64,000 bases of DNA from Actinomycetota bacterium (GTDB lineage Bacteria > Actinomycetota > Acidimicrobiia > Acidimicrobiales > Ilumatobacteraceae), in the NCBI GenBank assembly GCA_016700055.1, contig CP064997.1, forward strand, positions 310,001-374,000, written 5' to 3'. Below the pieces are notes generated by a model. That model worked only from the letters and a program-made list of their open reading frames with translations, had not been told where the DNA came from and ran no database searches. Shown piece after piece: positions 8,839-17,309 of the stretch. The first letter of the stretch is position 1. Every line of letters begins with the position of its first letter. A program made the translations under genes and the position numbers.

Positions 8839-9771
8839 TCAGGCGGTGTAGGCGAGCTGCGGCGCGGCGAAGGCCCAAGGCATCGACAACAGCCTGCCGG
8901 TGGCCGAGACGGTGATGAAGGCCGTGCACCCACCGGCCGCGCTGAAGCAGACGTTCGTCGTCAGCAGGTCGTCGGTGGCGATGTGCTCGATTATCTCGCC
9001 AGCCGGGGAGATGACGGTGATCCCCCCGTTGACGAGGGTCGCCACGCACACGTTGCCGGCACCGTCGACGGCGAGGGAGTCGAGCAGCTGGAAGCCGGGC
9101 AGCCCGCAGAGCACCCCGCTCGGGTCGACGAGACCCACCTCGGCGAGTTGTCCGGGGGCGACGACGTCACGCTGGAACACCCGCCCGGTGTGCGTCTCGG
9201 CCCAGTACAGCCTGGACCCGTCGGGGGCGAGCCCGATGCCGTTCGGTTGATCGCAGGGGAAGACGACCTCGGTGATGGAGGAGCCGTCGGCCAGCGCGTA
9301 GTAGATGCCGGTCATGTCGCTCGTCCTCGCCTCCCGGTCACGGATGCCGTGGTCGGTGAAGTAGAAGCCGCCGTGGGCGTCGAAGACGAGGTCGTTCGGG
9401 CCGCGTAGTGGCCGGCCGTCGCATTCGGTGTACAGGTCGGTCACGGCACCGCTCGCGAGATCGACGCGCTGGATGCGCCCGCCGATGTAGCGGTCGGGGT
9501 CGAACGGGCCGGGCAGCACGAGCCCACCCAGGTCGACCGGCGTGAAGCTGCCGCCGTTGTTGCACAGGTACACCGCGCCGTCAGGGCCGATCGCCGCGCC
9601 GTTGGGGCCGCCCTCGATCTCCGCGATCGTCTCTTTCGTGCCGTCGAGGCGCACCCGCGTGAGGCGCTTGCCGAACATCTCGACGAGCACGATGCTGCCG
9701 TCTGCCATCGCGATAGGGCCTTCGGGGAAGCTCAGTCCCGATGCGATCTCAATCAGTCCTGCGTGGGCCAT
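8839..9771 (-). CDS. SMP-30/gluconolactonase/LRE-like hydrolase
   Basis: 310-aa six-bladed beta-propeller of the SMP-30 family. The first blade has FPEGP with the metal-binding Glu, then GGPNGAAIGPDG and CDQPNGIGLAPDGSRLYWAET, the usual Asn and Asp ligand blocks. Members are calcium- or zinc-dependent lactonases. CATGAT (9783-9778) ends 6 nt before the ATG at 9771, suggesting a leaderless transcript. No sugar-metabolism neighbours are present, so the physiological lactone is unknown. Confidence 0.8.
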   Translation of the reverse strand: MAHAGLIEIASGLSFPEGPIAMADGSIVLVEMFGKRLTRVRLDGTKETIAEIEGGPNGAAIGPDGAVYLCNNGGSFTPVDLGGLVLPGPFDPDRYIGGRIQRVDLASGAVTDLYTECDGRPLRGPNDLVFDAHGGFYFTDHGIRDREARTSDMTGIYYALADGSSITEVVFPCDQPNGIGLAPDGSRLYWAETHTGRVFQRDVVAPGQLAEVGLVDPSGVLCGLPGFQLLDSLAVDGAGNVCVATLVNGGITVISPAGEIIEHIATDDLLTTNVCFSAAGGCTAFITVSATGRLLSMPWAFAAPQLAYTA

Positions 9772-9790
9772 CACAGGATCATGCCACCGG

Positions 9791-12193
9791 TCAACGGCCC
9801 TCGGCTTCGTGGAGCAGCTCGAACTCCTCGATCGACATCAGCACCGCCCGCGCCTTCGAGCCCTCGCTCGCCCCGACCACACCGCGCTGCTCGAGCTCGT
9901 CCATCAGCCTGCCGGCGCGCGCGAAGCCGACCTTCAGCTTGCGCTGCAACATCGAGGTGGAGCCGAGCTGGCTGCGCACGACGAGCTCCATCGCCTGCTT
10001 CAGCAGCACCTCGTCCTCGGAGTCGGCGCCGCCGGCCGTGATCGTGTCGGCGAACGCGCTCTGCGCCGTCTCGCCGCCTTCCTCGACGCCGGACACGTAC
10101 TGCACCTCGGGAGCCTGACGGCGCCAGTGGGCGACGACCTTGCGCACCTCTTCCTCGGACACCCACGAGCCCTGGATGCGCTGGGCGACGTTGGAGTTGC
10201 CGGGGAGCAGCAACATGTCGCCCTTGCCGACGAGCTTCTCGGCGCCGCTCTGGTCGAGCACCACCCGGCTGTCGGTGAGGCTCGACACCGCGAACGCCAT
10301 CCTGGCGGGCACGTTCGCCTTGATCACACCGGTGATCACGTTCACGCTCGGGCGCTGGGTGGCCACGATCAGGTGGATGCCGACGGCGCGAGCCTTCTGG
10401 GAGATGCGGATGATGCTCTCCTCGACGTCACGCTGGGCGACCATCATCAAGTCGTTCAGCTCGTCGACGACGACCACGATGTAGGGCATCCGTTCGAACT
10501 GGCGGTCGGAGCCGGGCTCGGGTTGCAGCTCGCCGCGGTCGAAGGCCGCGTTGTAGCCAGTGACGTCGCGGAAGCCGACCTCGTACAGCACGTCGTAGCG
10601 GCGCTCCATCTCCTTCACCGCCCAAGCCAGCGCGTTGGCGGCCTTCTTCGGGTTCGTGACCGGCTGGGTGAGCAGGTGGGGCAGCCGGCTGTACTGGCCC
10701 ATCTCCACCTGCTTCGGGTCGACGAGGATCAGGCGCACCTGGTCTGGGGTGGTGCGCATCAGGAGCGAGGTGATGATGCAGTTCAGCCCGCTCGACTTGC
10801 CCGCGCCGGTGGCGCCGGCGATGAGCAGGTGCGGCGTCGTGGCCAGGTTCAAGAACACCGCGCGCCCGGCGATGTCCTTGCCGATCGCGACGTCGAGGGG
10901 ATGGTTCGCATGCTTGGCCTCGGGCGCCGACAAGATGTCGCCGAGGGAGACGAGCTGGCGGGTGTGGTTGGGCACCTCGATGCCGATGGCCGACCGACCC
11001 GGGATGGGGGCGAGGATGCGCACGTCGGTGGCCGCGAGCGCGTAGGCGATGTCGCGCTGCAGGCTGGTCACCCGGGCCACCTTCACGCCGAGGCCGAGCT
11101 CGAGCTCGTAGCGCGTCACCGTCGGGCCGACGGTCATGCCGGCGAGGTTGGTCTCGACACCGTGCGACGCGAGCGATTCCTCCAGCGTGCGACCGCGGGA
11201 CTCGACCTCGGCGCGGTCGATCGTCTGGGTGCCGCTGCGCACGAGCAGCGTCGCCGGCGGCAGCACCCACTGGCCGCGTGCCGCGCCAGGCCCGAGCGCG
11301 AGCTCGCCTTGCTCGCCCCCGGGCTCGCCCGGCACGACCGGCGCGGGTAAGGACTTGCGGCCCCGCGTGCCACCGGCCTTGGCGCCGCGCGGCGAGGCGT
11401 CGTCTTCCAGCGCGGCGTCGTACAGGGGCGGAGGTGCCGGCCACGTGGCGTCGGTGAACTCGCCAGAGCCACCTGCTTGCCCGTTGCGGTCGCTCGACAG
11501 GGTGGCGAGGTCGCCGAACGCCTTGCGGGCACGGCGACTGAGTGGCCCGACGACGCCGCCGACGGCGTGGCCGCCGGTGCTGACCATCGAGCGCAGCGAT
11601 GCCTTCGTGAGCAGCATCAGCCCGGCGACGGCCAGCGCGACGAGCAGCACTGAGGCCCCGACCGTGCCGAGCAGACCAACGAGTGGCACACCGAGCAGCG
11701 CTCCGAGCCAGCCTCCACCACGCTTCAGCTCGGACACGCCGCTCAGCCCACTCGGCCCGCGGGCGACGTGCAGCAGGCCGAGCACCGCGCCGGAGACGAG
11801 CGCACCGCCGAGCACGAGGCGCGTCCGCTCGGCGTGGCGGCCCTCACGGATGAGGGCCACACCGACGCCGACCAGGATCACCGGGATCGCGAACCGCCCC
11901 AGTCCGGCGAGCCACCCGAGCGCGGTGGACACCGCTCTGCCGAGGGGACCGGCGAGGCGCAGGTAGACCCCGAGCGCGGCGAGCACGCCGGCGCCGACGA
12001 GCGCGATGCCCCACAGCTCGTCTTCGCGCCCGTGAACGGCCTCGCGCAGCTCGCTGCGCGGCTCGGCGGCCCGCTTGCCCGCCGCGGCGGCCGGCTGCGC
12101 CTGGCGCGACTTGGACGCCTTGGACACCTTGGAGGCCGCCGGCGTGCGGCTGGCGCGGGCGGTGCGCCGTTTGTCGGGACCCCACGTGGGCAT
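9791..12193 (-). CDS. ftsK: DNA translocase FtsK/SpoIIIE
   Basis: 800 aa. A basic N-terminus is followed by four hydrophobic segments (about 63-195), a linker rich in Gly, Pro and acidic residues, and the translocase motor with Walker A GATGAGKS at 460-467 and Walker B ILVDPK. The last 65 residues form the winged-helix gamma domain that reads KOPS-type sites. It pumps chromosome ends through the division septum. The ATG at 12193 is preceded by TAGGTT with a 7-nt gap, so an upstream in-frame TTG is not the start. Confidence 0.93.
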   Translation of the reverse strand: MPTWGPDKRRTARASRTPAASKVSKASKSRQAQPAAAAGKRAAEPRSELREAVHGREDELWGIALVGAGVLAALGVYLRLAGPLGRAVSTALGWLAGLGRFAIPVILVGVGVALIREGRHAERTRLVLGGALVSGAVLGLLHVARGPSGLSGVSELKRGGGWLGALLGVPLVGLLGTVGASVLLVALAVAGLMLLTKASLRSMVSTGGHAVGGVVGPLSRRARKAFGDLATLSSDRNGQAGGSGEFTDATWPAPPPLYDAALEDDASPRGAKAGGTRGRKSLPAPVVPGEPGGEQGELALGPGAARGQWVLPPATLLVRSGTQTIDRAEVESRGRTLEESLASHGVETNLAGMTVGPTVTRYELELGLGVKVARVTSLQRDIAYALAATDVRILAPIPGRSAIGIEVPNHTRQLVSLGDILSAPEAKHANHPLDVAIGKDIAGRAVFLNLATTPHLLIAGATGAGKSSGLNCIITSLLMRTTPDQVRLILVDPKQVEMGQYSRLPHLLTQPVTNPKKAANALAWAVKEMERRYDVLYEVGFRDVTGYNAAFDRGELQPEPGSDRQFERMPYIVVVVDELNDLMMVAQRDVEESIIRISQKARAVGIHLIVATQRPSVNVITGVIKANVPARMAFAVSSLTDSRVVLDQSGAEKLVGKGDMLLLPGNSNVAQRIQGSWVSEEEVRKVVAHWRRQAPEVQYVSGVEEGGETAQSAFADTITAGGADSEDEVLLKQAMELVVRSQLGSTSMLQRKLKVGFARAGRLMDELEQRGVVGASEGSKARAVLMSIEEFELLHEAEGR

Positions 12194-12269
12194 GGGGCTC
12201 AACCTACCAAGGGGGCGCGCGAGCGTTCGGGCAAGTCGACGCTTTCGGCCAAGTCCGCGCCCAGGGGGC
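12194..12269. promoter_or_regulatory. rnj-ftsK gap with ftsK -10 box
   Basis: The 76-bp gap after rnj holds TAGGTT (12206-12201), which ends 7 nt before the ftsK ATG and gives ftsK its own leaderless-type promoter inside the long minus-strand run. No terminator hairpin was seen for rnj. Confidence 0.45.
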
Positions 12270-13931
12270 TCAGGCCTCCATCACCACGGGCACGATCATC
12301 GGGCGGCGTTTCGTGCGCTCGTTGACGAACTTGCCCGCGGCCCGGCGCACGTCGCGCTCCAACCCCTCCGGGTCACGCACACCCTCACGCAGCGCCTTTT
12401 CGACCGCTGCCGACACCGCCTCGCACGCCTCGTCGAGCAGATCTTCCGCCTCCGGCGCGTACACCCAGCCGCGGGTGATGATCTCCGGGCCGGTGAGCAC
12501 CTTGCCGGCCTCGACGTCGACCGACACGACGACCACGACGACGCCTTCTTCGGCGAGCACCCGGCGGTCACGCAGCACGCCCTGGCCCACGTCGCCGACG
12601 ATGCCGTCGACGTACAGGTAGCCGGCCGGGACCCGCCCCGTCGGCGTCAATCCCTCGTCGTTCAGCTCGAGCACGTCGCCGTCCTCGCACAGCAGGATCT
12701 TGCGCCGGTCGACACCCATCAGCTGTCCGAGCTTCGCGTTCGCGACCATGTGGCGGTACTCGCCGTGGATCGGCACGAACCACTCCGGCTGTACGATCGA
12801 CAGGTAGGTCTTCAACTCGTCGGCCTGGGCGTGACCGCTCGCGTGCACGTCGGCGACACCGGAGTGGACCACCTCGGCCCCTGCCTTCAGCAGCCCGTCG
12901 ATCACCCGGCTGACGTTCATCTCGTTGCCCGGAATGGCGTGGCTGGAGAGGATCACCGTGTCGTGCTCGCCGACCTTCAGCCAGCGATTGTCGCCGCGGG
13001 CGAGCAGGGCGAGGGCCGACATCGGCTCGCCCTGGCTGCCGGTGGAGATGACGCACACCTCGCCGGGCGCGTGGTCGTCGATCTGTTCGATGTCGATCAG
13101 CGACGAGTCGGCGATGGAGAACACCCCGAGCTCACGAGCCATGCGTACGTTCTTCTTCACGCTCAGCCCGAGCGTGGCCACCTTGCGCCCTGACGCGACC
13201 GCGGCGTCGGCGATCTGCTGGATGCGGTGGATGTGGCTGGCGAAGCTGGCGGTGATGATGCGCCGGCCGGCGTGGTCGGCGAAGAGCTGGCGCAGCACCG
13301 CGCCGATCGAGCTCTCCGTCGGCGAGTGCCCGCGCTCCTCGGCGTTGGTCGAGTCGGCGAGCAGCAGGCGGACACCGCCGTCGGACGCGAGCGAACCCAG
13401 CCGGGCGAGGTCGGTGCGCCGGCCGTCTACCGGGGTGAGGTCGATCTTGAAGTCGCCCGAGTGCAGGATCACCCCTTGCGGGGTGTGCAACGCCACCGCC
13501 ATCGCGTGCGGGACGGAGTGCGTGACGGGGATGAACTCGACGTCGAAGGGACCGATCCGAAGGCGCTCTCCGTCCTTGACCGTCACCAGCCGGGTACGCC
13601 CGAGCAGGCCCGCCTCCTCGATGCGGCTCCGGGCGAGACCGAGGGTGACCGCGGAGCCGTAGATGGGGAACTCGAGCTCGCGCAGCAGGAAGTGGAGCCC
13701 GCCCACGTGGTCTTCGTGACCGTGGGTGGCGACGCAGGCCTCGACCCGTCGCGCGTTCTCGCGCAGCCAGGTGAAGTCGGGCAGAACGAGATCGATGCCG
13801 TGCATGTCGGCGTCGGGGAACATCAGCCCGCAGTCGATGAGCAGCAGGCGGTCCTCCTGCTCGATCACCATGCAGTTGCGGCCGATCTCGCCGAGGCCGC
13901 CGAGGAACGCGATGCGGACGGGATCAGCCAC
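12270..13931 (-). CDS. rnj: ribonuclease J
   Basis: 553 aa metallo-beta-lactamase/beta-CASP ribonuclease, near the standard 555 aa. The zinc-binding HxHxDH is at H70-H75 (THGHEDHVGG), and the beta-CASP and C-terminal domains (SSHAIPGNE, SGHAQADELK, PIHGEYRHM) are intact. RNase J has 5'-3' exonuclease and endonuclease activity in RNA decay and rRNA maturation. The GTG at 13931 overlaps the dapA stop by 8 nt, consistent with coupling. The dapA-rnj order is typical of actinobacteria. Confidence 0.93.
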   Translation of the reverse strand: MADPVRIAFLGGLGEIGRNCMVIEQEDRLLLIDCGLMFPDADMHGIDLVLPDFTWLRENARRVEACVATHGHEDHVGGLHFLLRELEFPIYGSAVTLGLARSRIEEAGLLGRTRLVTVKDGERLRIGPFDVEFIPVTHSVPHAMAVALHTPQGVILHSGDFKIDLTPVDGRRTDLARLGSLASDGGVRLLLADSTNAEERGHSPTESSIGAVLRQLFADHAGRRIITASFASHIHRIQQIADAAVASGRKVATLGLSVKKNVRMARELGVFSIADSSLIDIEQIDDHAPGEVCVISTGSQGEPMSALALLARGDNRWLKVGEHDTVILSSHAIPGNEMNVSRVIDGLLKAGAEVVHSGVADVHASGHAQADELKTYLSIVQPEWFVPIHGEYRHMVANAKLGQLMGVDRRKILLCEDGDVLELNDEGLTPTGRVPAGYLYVDGIVGDVGQGVLRDRRVLAEEGVVVVVVSVDVEAGKVLTGPEIITRGWVYAPEAEDLLDEACEAVSAAVEKALREGVRDPEGLERDVRRAAGKFVNERTKRRPMIVPVVMEA

Positions 13932-14817
13932 GTCGAGCCTGCTCCAGACCGTCGAGCACCTCGCGGGCACGGTCCGCCAGGCCTGGTGGCGGCGGGCCCA
14001 TCGGCAAGCGGCACTCGCCGACCTTCAGATCGAGCAGGTTCATCATCACCTTCGTCGGGATCGGGTTCGGGGCTTCGTCGCCGGTCTCGTAGGCGAAGCT
14101 CGGCAGGAGCTGGGCGTTGAGCGCGCGTGCGCCGGCGGTGTCACCAGCTTGCCAGCGTTCGAACAGGCGCTGGTGCTCACGCCCTGTCCAGTGGGTGGCC
14201 ACGCCGATCACCCCCACCGCGCCGACCGCGAGGAGGGGCAGGGTCATCGCGTCGTCGCCGCTCAAGACCTCGAAGCCAGCCGGTGCCGCCGCGACGATCC
14301 GCGCGGTCTCGCCCGGGTTGCCCGCCGCGTCCTTCAGCCCGAGCATGTTCGGCACGTCGTGCGCGAGCTCGAGCAGCGTGGCGGTGTTCACCTTGCGACC
14401 GGTGCGCACCGGGATGTCGTACACGACGACCGGCAGGGTCGTCGCGCCGGCCACTGCGCGGATGTGCCCGGCGATGCCGGCCTGGGACGGGCGGTTGTAG
14501 TAGGGGCACACCACCAGCACCCCGGCGGCGCCGAGCGCGGCCGCCTGCGCGGTGAGGTGCACGCTGTGGGCGGTGTCGTTGGTGGCGGTGCCGGCGATCA
14601 CCGGGATCGTCACCGCCTCCGCGACCGCGGCGACGAGAGACAGGCGCTCGTCGTCGGTGAGCACCGGCGCCTCGCCGGTGGTGCCGGCGACGACGAGGCC
14701 GTCGTTGCCGTTGTCCTGCAGGTAGCGCGCGACGTCGCGGGCGGCGTCGAGGTCGAGCGCTCCCGTGGCGTCGAACGGGGTGACCATCGCCGTCAGCACC
14801 TGCCCGAACCGCGGCAT
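13924..14817 (-). CDS. dapA: 4-hydroxy-tetrahydrodipicolinate synthase
   Basis: 297-aa class I aldolase with the DapA signatures GTTGE (45-49), catalytic Tyr133 in VVYDIP and Schiff-base Lys162 in LKDAAGN. It condenses pyruvate with aspartate semialdehyde in lysine and diaminopimelate synthesis, fitting the neighbouring cell-wall gene ddl. ATG at 14817 shares a base with the upstream stop (TGATG). Confidence 0.93.
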   Translation of the reverse strand: MPRFGQVLTAMVTPFDATGALDLDAARDVARYLQDNGNDGLVVAGTTGEAPVLTDDERLSLVAAVAEAVTIPVIAGTATNDTAHSVHLTAQAAALGAAGVLVVCPYYNRPSQAGIAGHIRAVAGATTLPVVVYDIPVRTGRKVNTATLLELAHDVPNMLGLKDAAGNPGETARIVAAAPAGFEVLSGDDAMTLPLLAVGAVGVIGVATHWTGREHQRLFERWQAGDTAGARALNAQLLPSFAYETGDEAPNPIPTKVMMNLLDLKVGECRLPMGPPPPGLADRAREVLDGLEQARRG

Positions 14818-15434
14818 CAGTACGACCCCTCGGCAGCCCGATCGATCCCTTGGGAAAGGATCAGGTCCTCGTGCAGTTCCATCCACACGTCGTGGTACGA
14901 GCCGCACATCACACCGGTGAACATGTTGTTCTCACCTTCGACTATGCGCAGGCAGGTGCGGTCCAGGCGGGTGACGTACGGCGACAACCGCCCGAGCACG
15001 CCTGCCATCGCCCCGACCACGCGCACGGCCCCGTCGTTCAGGTCGACGAGGCGCTCGACGACCGCGCGGTCGTAGTCGCGGTCGCCGTGGTCGTTCGGGC
15101 CCCCGTCGCGGAGCTGCCAGTCGCCACAGAGCGTCTTGAACGCATCGTTGACCGTCAGGAACTCGCGGTAAGGCGCCCCGAGCGCGGCCACGTCGACCGA
15201 GGCGAGGTCGACGGCGAGGGCCTCGTGGTGGGCCTCGCGCCCTGCCGGGCTTAGCTGCCACAGCGCACGGGCCTCACGGAAGACGGCGAGCTCTTCGGCC
15301 TCGAGGTCACGCAGGTGCTGGTGGACCTCGGTCACGTCGAGGTCGGCGAGCTCGGCGACGACCTCGACCTTCGCGAACCCCTTGATGCGCAACGCATGGT
15401 GCGTCATGAAGCGAGGATCGGAGTTCGTCGGCAT
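14817..15434 (-). CDS. winged-helix (MarR-like) transcriptional regulator-like protein
   Basis: 205 aa. The first 75 residues look like a winged helix (HHALRIKGFAKVEVVAELAD, then VHQHLRDLEAEELAVFREA and LSPAGREAH), the rest is an all-helical domain of unknown function with WQLRDG and a conserved-looking GENNMFTGVMCGSYHDVWMELHEDL end. In many actinobacteria thyX precedes dapA; this protein lacks the ThyX RHR motif and is not ThyX. The ATG at 15434 has a TACGAT box ending 9 nt upstream. Target genes are unknown; coupling to dapA-rnj could mean regulation of that operon or of divergent ddl. Confidence 0.65.
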   Translation of the reverse strand: MPTNSDPRFMTHHALRIKGFAKVEVVAELADLDVTEVHQHLRDLEAEELAVFREARALWQLSPAGREAHHEALAVDLASVDVAALGAPYREFLTVNDAFKTLCGDWQLRDGGPNDHGDRDYDRAVVERLVDLNDGAVRVVGAMAGVLGRLSPYVTRLDRTCLRIVEGENNMFTGVMCGSYHDVWMELHEDLILSQGIDRAAEGSY

Positions 15435-15495
15435 CGCGTGCCCATCGTAGTGAGCCTTGCCGCGGCCCGGAGGTGTCCCGAGTAGCGTCGCCCGC
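15435..15495. promoter_or_regulatory. divergent promoter region between regulator and ddl
   Basis: The 61-bp gap holds TAGCGT (15483-15488) on the plus strand 7 nt before the ddl ATG and TACGAT (15449-15444) on the minus strand 9 nt before the regulator ATG. Both fit TANNNT -10 boxes for leaderless or near-leaderless transcripts. No clear dyad was seen. Confidence 0.55.
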
Positions 15496-16608
15496 ATGCC
15501 GGGAGAGGCGGGCAGCACCGCACGCACACGCCTGGTGGTGCTGTTCGGCGGACAGTCCGCCGAACACGACGTGAGCTGCATGACCGCCTTCCACGTGATG
15601 CGCGCCTGCGATCCGCAGCGTTACGAGCTCGTCCCCGTGGGCATCGACCGCGACGGCGGCTGGCACCTCGCGCATCACGCCGTCGCCGCGCTGGAAGGCT
15701 CCGGCGCCGATGCACGCTCCCTGCCCGCCACGGTCGAGGCCACCGGCGAGGCCGTGACCCCGGCCCACGCGCTGTCCGGCGCGTCCACGGACGTCGCCCC
15801 GCTGCCGTCGACCACCGTCGTGTTGCCGTTGCTCCACGGCCCGATGGGCGAGGACGGCACGGTGCAGGGCCTGCTGGAGCTGGCAGGGGTGCCGTACGTC
15901 GGCAGCGGTGTGCTCGGGTCCGCGCTCGGCATGGACAAGGCGATGGCGAAGGACGTGCTCGCCCGACACGGGGTGCCCCAGGCGCGCTGGGTGGCACTGC
16001 ACGAGCACGACGCCTCCCCGGCGTCGCTCGAGGCCGCCGCGGCGACGCTCGGCATGCCCGTGTTCGTGAAGCCGGCGAACATGGGCTCCTCGGTCGGCGT
16101 GTCGAAGGCGCGCACCGTCGACGAGCTCGACTCCGCGGTGAAGGACGCGTTCGCCTACGACGAGTGGGTTGTAATCGAAGAAGCGATCACCGGTCGCGAG
16201 ATAGAGGTGGCCGTACTCGGCGATCTCCGACCGAGGGCTTCCGTACCCGGTGAGATCGTGCCGGGCAACGAGTTCTACGACTACGAGGACAAGTACGTCG
16301 ACGACGGTGCCGAGCTGCTCGTGCCCGCGCCGCTGTCGCCCGACGAAGCGGCGAAGGTGCAGGCACTCGCGCTCGAAGTCTTCGCCCTGCTGCGCTGCGA
16401 CGGGCTCGCCCGCGTCGATTTCTTCTACGAAGAAGGTGGCCGCGGGTTCCTGTGCAACGAGGTCAACACGATGCCGGGGTTCACCCCGATCTCGATGTAC
16501 CCCAAGCTGTGGCAGGCGTCCGGGATGAGCTACCCCGCCCTGATCGACGAGCTCGTGCGCCTCGCGCTGGAGCGCCACGCCCGCAAGCGGCGCACCACGA
16601 GCCGCTGA
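15496..16608 (+). CDS. ddl: D-alanine--D-alanine ligase
   Basis: 370-aa ATP-grasp ligase. The N-terminus VVLFGGQSAEHDVS is the Ddl hallmark; HGPMGEDGTVQG, the ATP-binding KPANMGSSVGVSK loop, and the C-terminal NEVNTMPGFTPISMYPKL are all present. It makes the D-Ala-D-Ala dipeptide for peptidoglycan. Start set by TAGCGT ending 7 nt before ATG; 13 extra in-frame codons upstream would overlap that box. Confidence 0.93.
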   Translation: MPGEAGSTARTRLVVLFGGQSAEHDVSCMTAFHVMRACDPQRYELVPVGIDRDGGWHLAHHAVAALEGSGADARSLPATVEATGEAVTPAHALSGASTDVAPLPSTTVVLPLLHGPMGEDGTVQGLLELAGVPYVGSGVLGSALGMDKAMAKDVLARHGVPQARWVALHEHDASPASLEAAAATLGMPVFVKPANMGSSVGVSKARTVDELDSAVKDAFAYDEWVVIEEAITGREIEVAVLGDLRPRASVPGEIVPGNEFYDYEDKYVDDGAELLVPAPLSPDEAAKVQALALEVFALLRCDGLARVDFFYEEGGRGFLCNEVNTMPGFTPISMYPKLWQASGMSYPALIDELVRLALERHARKRRTTSR

Positions 16609-16642
16609 GCGGTCGCCGATCTCGACGCACGGATCACGCGGT

Positions 16643-17251
16643 TCACGGGGCCAGGGCGGCGCGCAAGAACGCGAGCAGCTCGGCGCGCAGGTGGCGAAGG
16701 CCCGTGGCGTCGGGTTGCCAGCCGACCACCCGCAGGGCTTCGGGCTCGGTGGCGATGCCGGTGACCGTCGCGTAGGCCAGGGCCACGACGAGGCCGGGAT
16801 CGCCGCGGCGCACGCGTCCGGCTTCCATCTCGGCGCGCAGCCACGTCACGGCCCGCTCGACGAGTGGGGCCAGCTCGCGCGTCAGCCCGTCGGCGAGCGG
16901 CGCCGGCAGCCGGCTGACCTCCCGCACCAGGCCGAGCAGCGCCGGGCGGCGCACCGCGGGGCGGAACACCGCCCGCACCACCGCCTCCACGCGGGCGAGC
17001 GGATCGTCGGGGGCGGCGCGGATCGCGGCCTCGACGACCACGACCAGCTCGGCCGCGGTCTCCGCCAGCACCGACTGCACCAGCTCGTCGCGCGACGGGA
17101 ACCAGTAGAGCAGCGTCTGCTTGCGCACCCCCACCTCGGCGGCGATCACGTCGAGGCTGACCGCGTCGAAGCCGCGCGTGCCGTAGAGGTCGGTGGCCGC
17201 CCGCAGGATGCGCTCGCGCGTGCTCGGGCTCGGTTCGAGGGTGGTGGGCAT
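16643..17251 (-). CDS. TetR family transcriptional regulator
   Basis: 202 aa. The N-terminal HTH (TRERILRAATDLYGTRGFDAVSLD ... VGVRKQTLLYWF) is classic TetR, and the helical C-terminal ligand domain is divergent. It is divergently transcribed from the acyl-CoA reductase operon with a perfect dyad in between, so it is likely a local repressor answering to an acyl-CoA or lipid ligand; that ligand is inference from the neighbours. Confidence 0.88.
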   Translation of the reverse strand: MPTTLEPSPSTRERILRAATDLYGTRGFDAVSLDVIAAEVGVRKQTLLYWFPSRDELVQSVLAETAAELVVVVEAAIRAAPDDPLARVEAVVRAVFRPAVRRPALLGLVREVSRLPAPLADGLTRELAPLVERAVTWLRAEMEAGRVRRGDPGLVVALAYATVTGIATEPEALRVVGWQPDATGLRHLRAELLAFLRAALAP

Positions 17252-17270
17252 CGGTTCGACCTGCAGTCTC

Positions 17271-17286
17271 TCTACCACTTGGTAGA
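17271..17286. promoter_or_regulatory. palindromic operator, probable TetR site
   Basis: TCTACCA-CT-TGGTAGA is a perfect inverted repeat with 7-bp arms and a 2-bp spacer, 20 bp from the TetR start and 24 bp from the reductase ATG. It overlaps where the -35 element would lie for the TAGAAC box at 17296-17301, which ends 8 nt before that ATG, so repression by occlusion is plausible. Confidence 0.7.
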
Positions 17287-17309
17287 CGGACGTGCTAGAA
17301 CTTCGCTCG

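Noticed and set aside
14817..15434. thyX
   Set aside because: Expected from the usual thyX-dapA-rnj order, but the protein lacks the RHR motif and has a winged-helix N-terminus.
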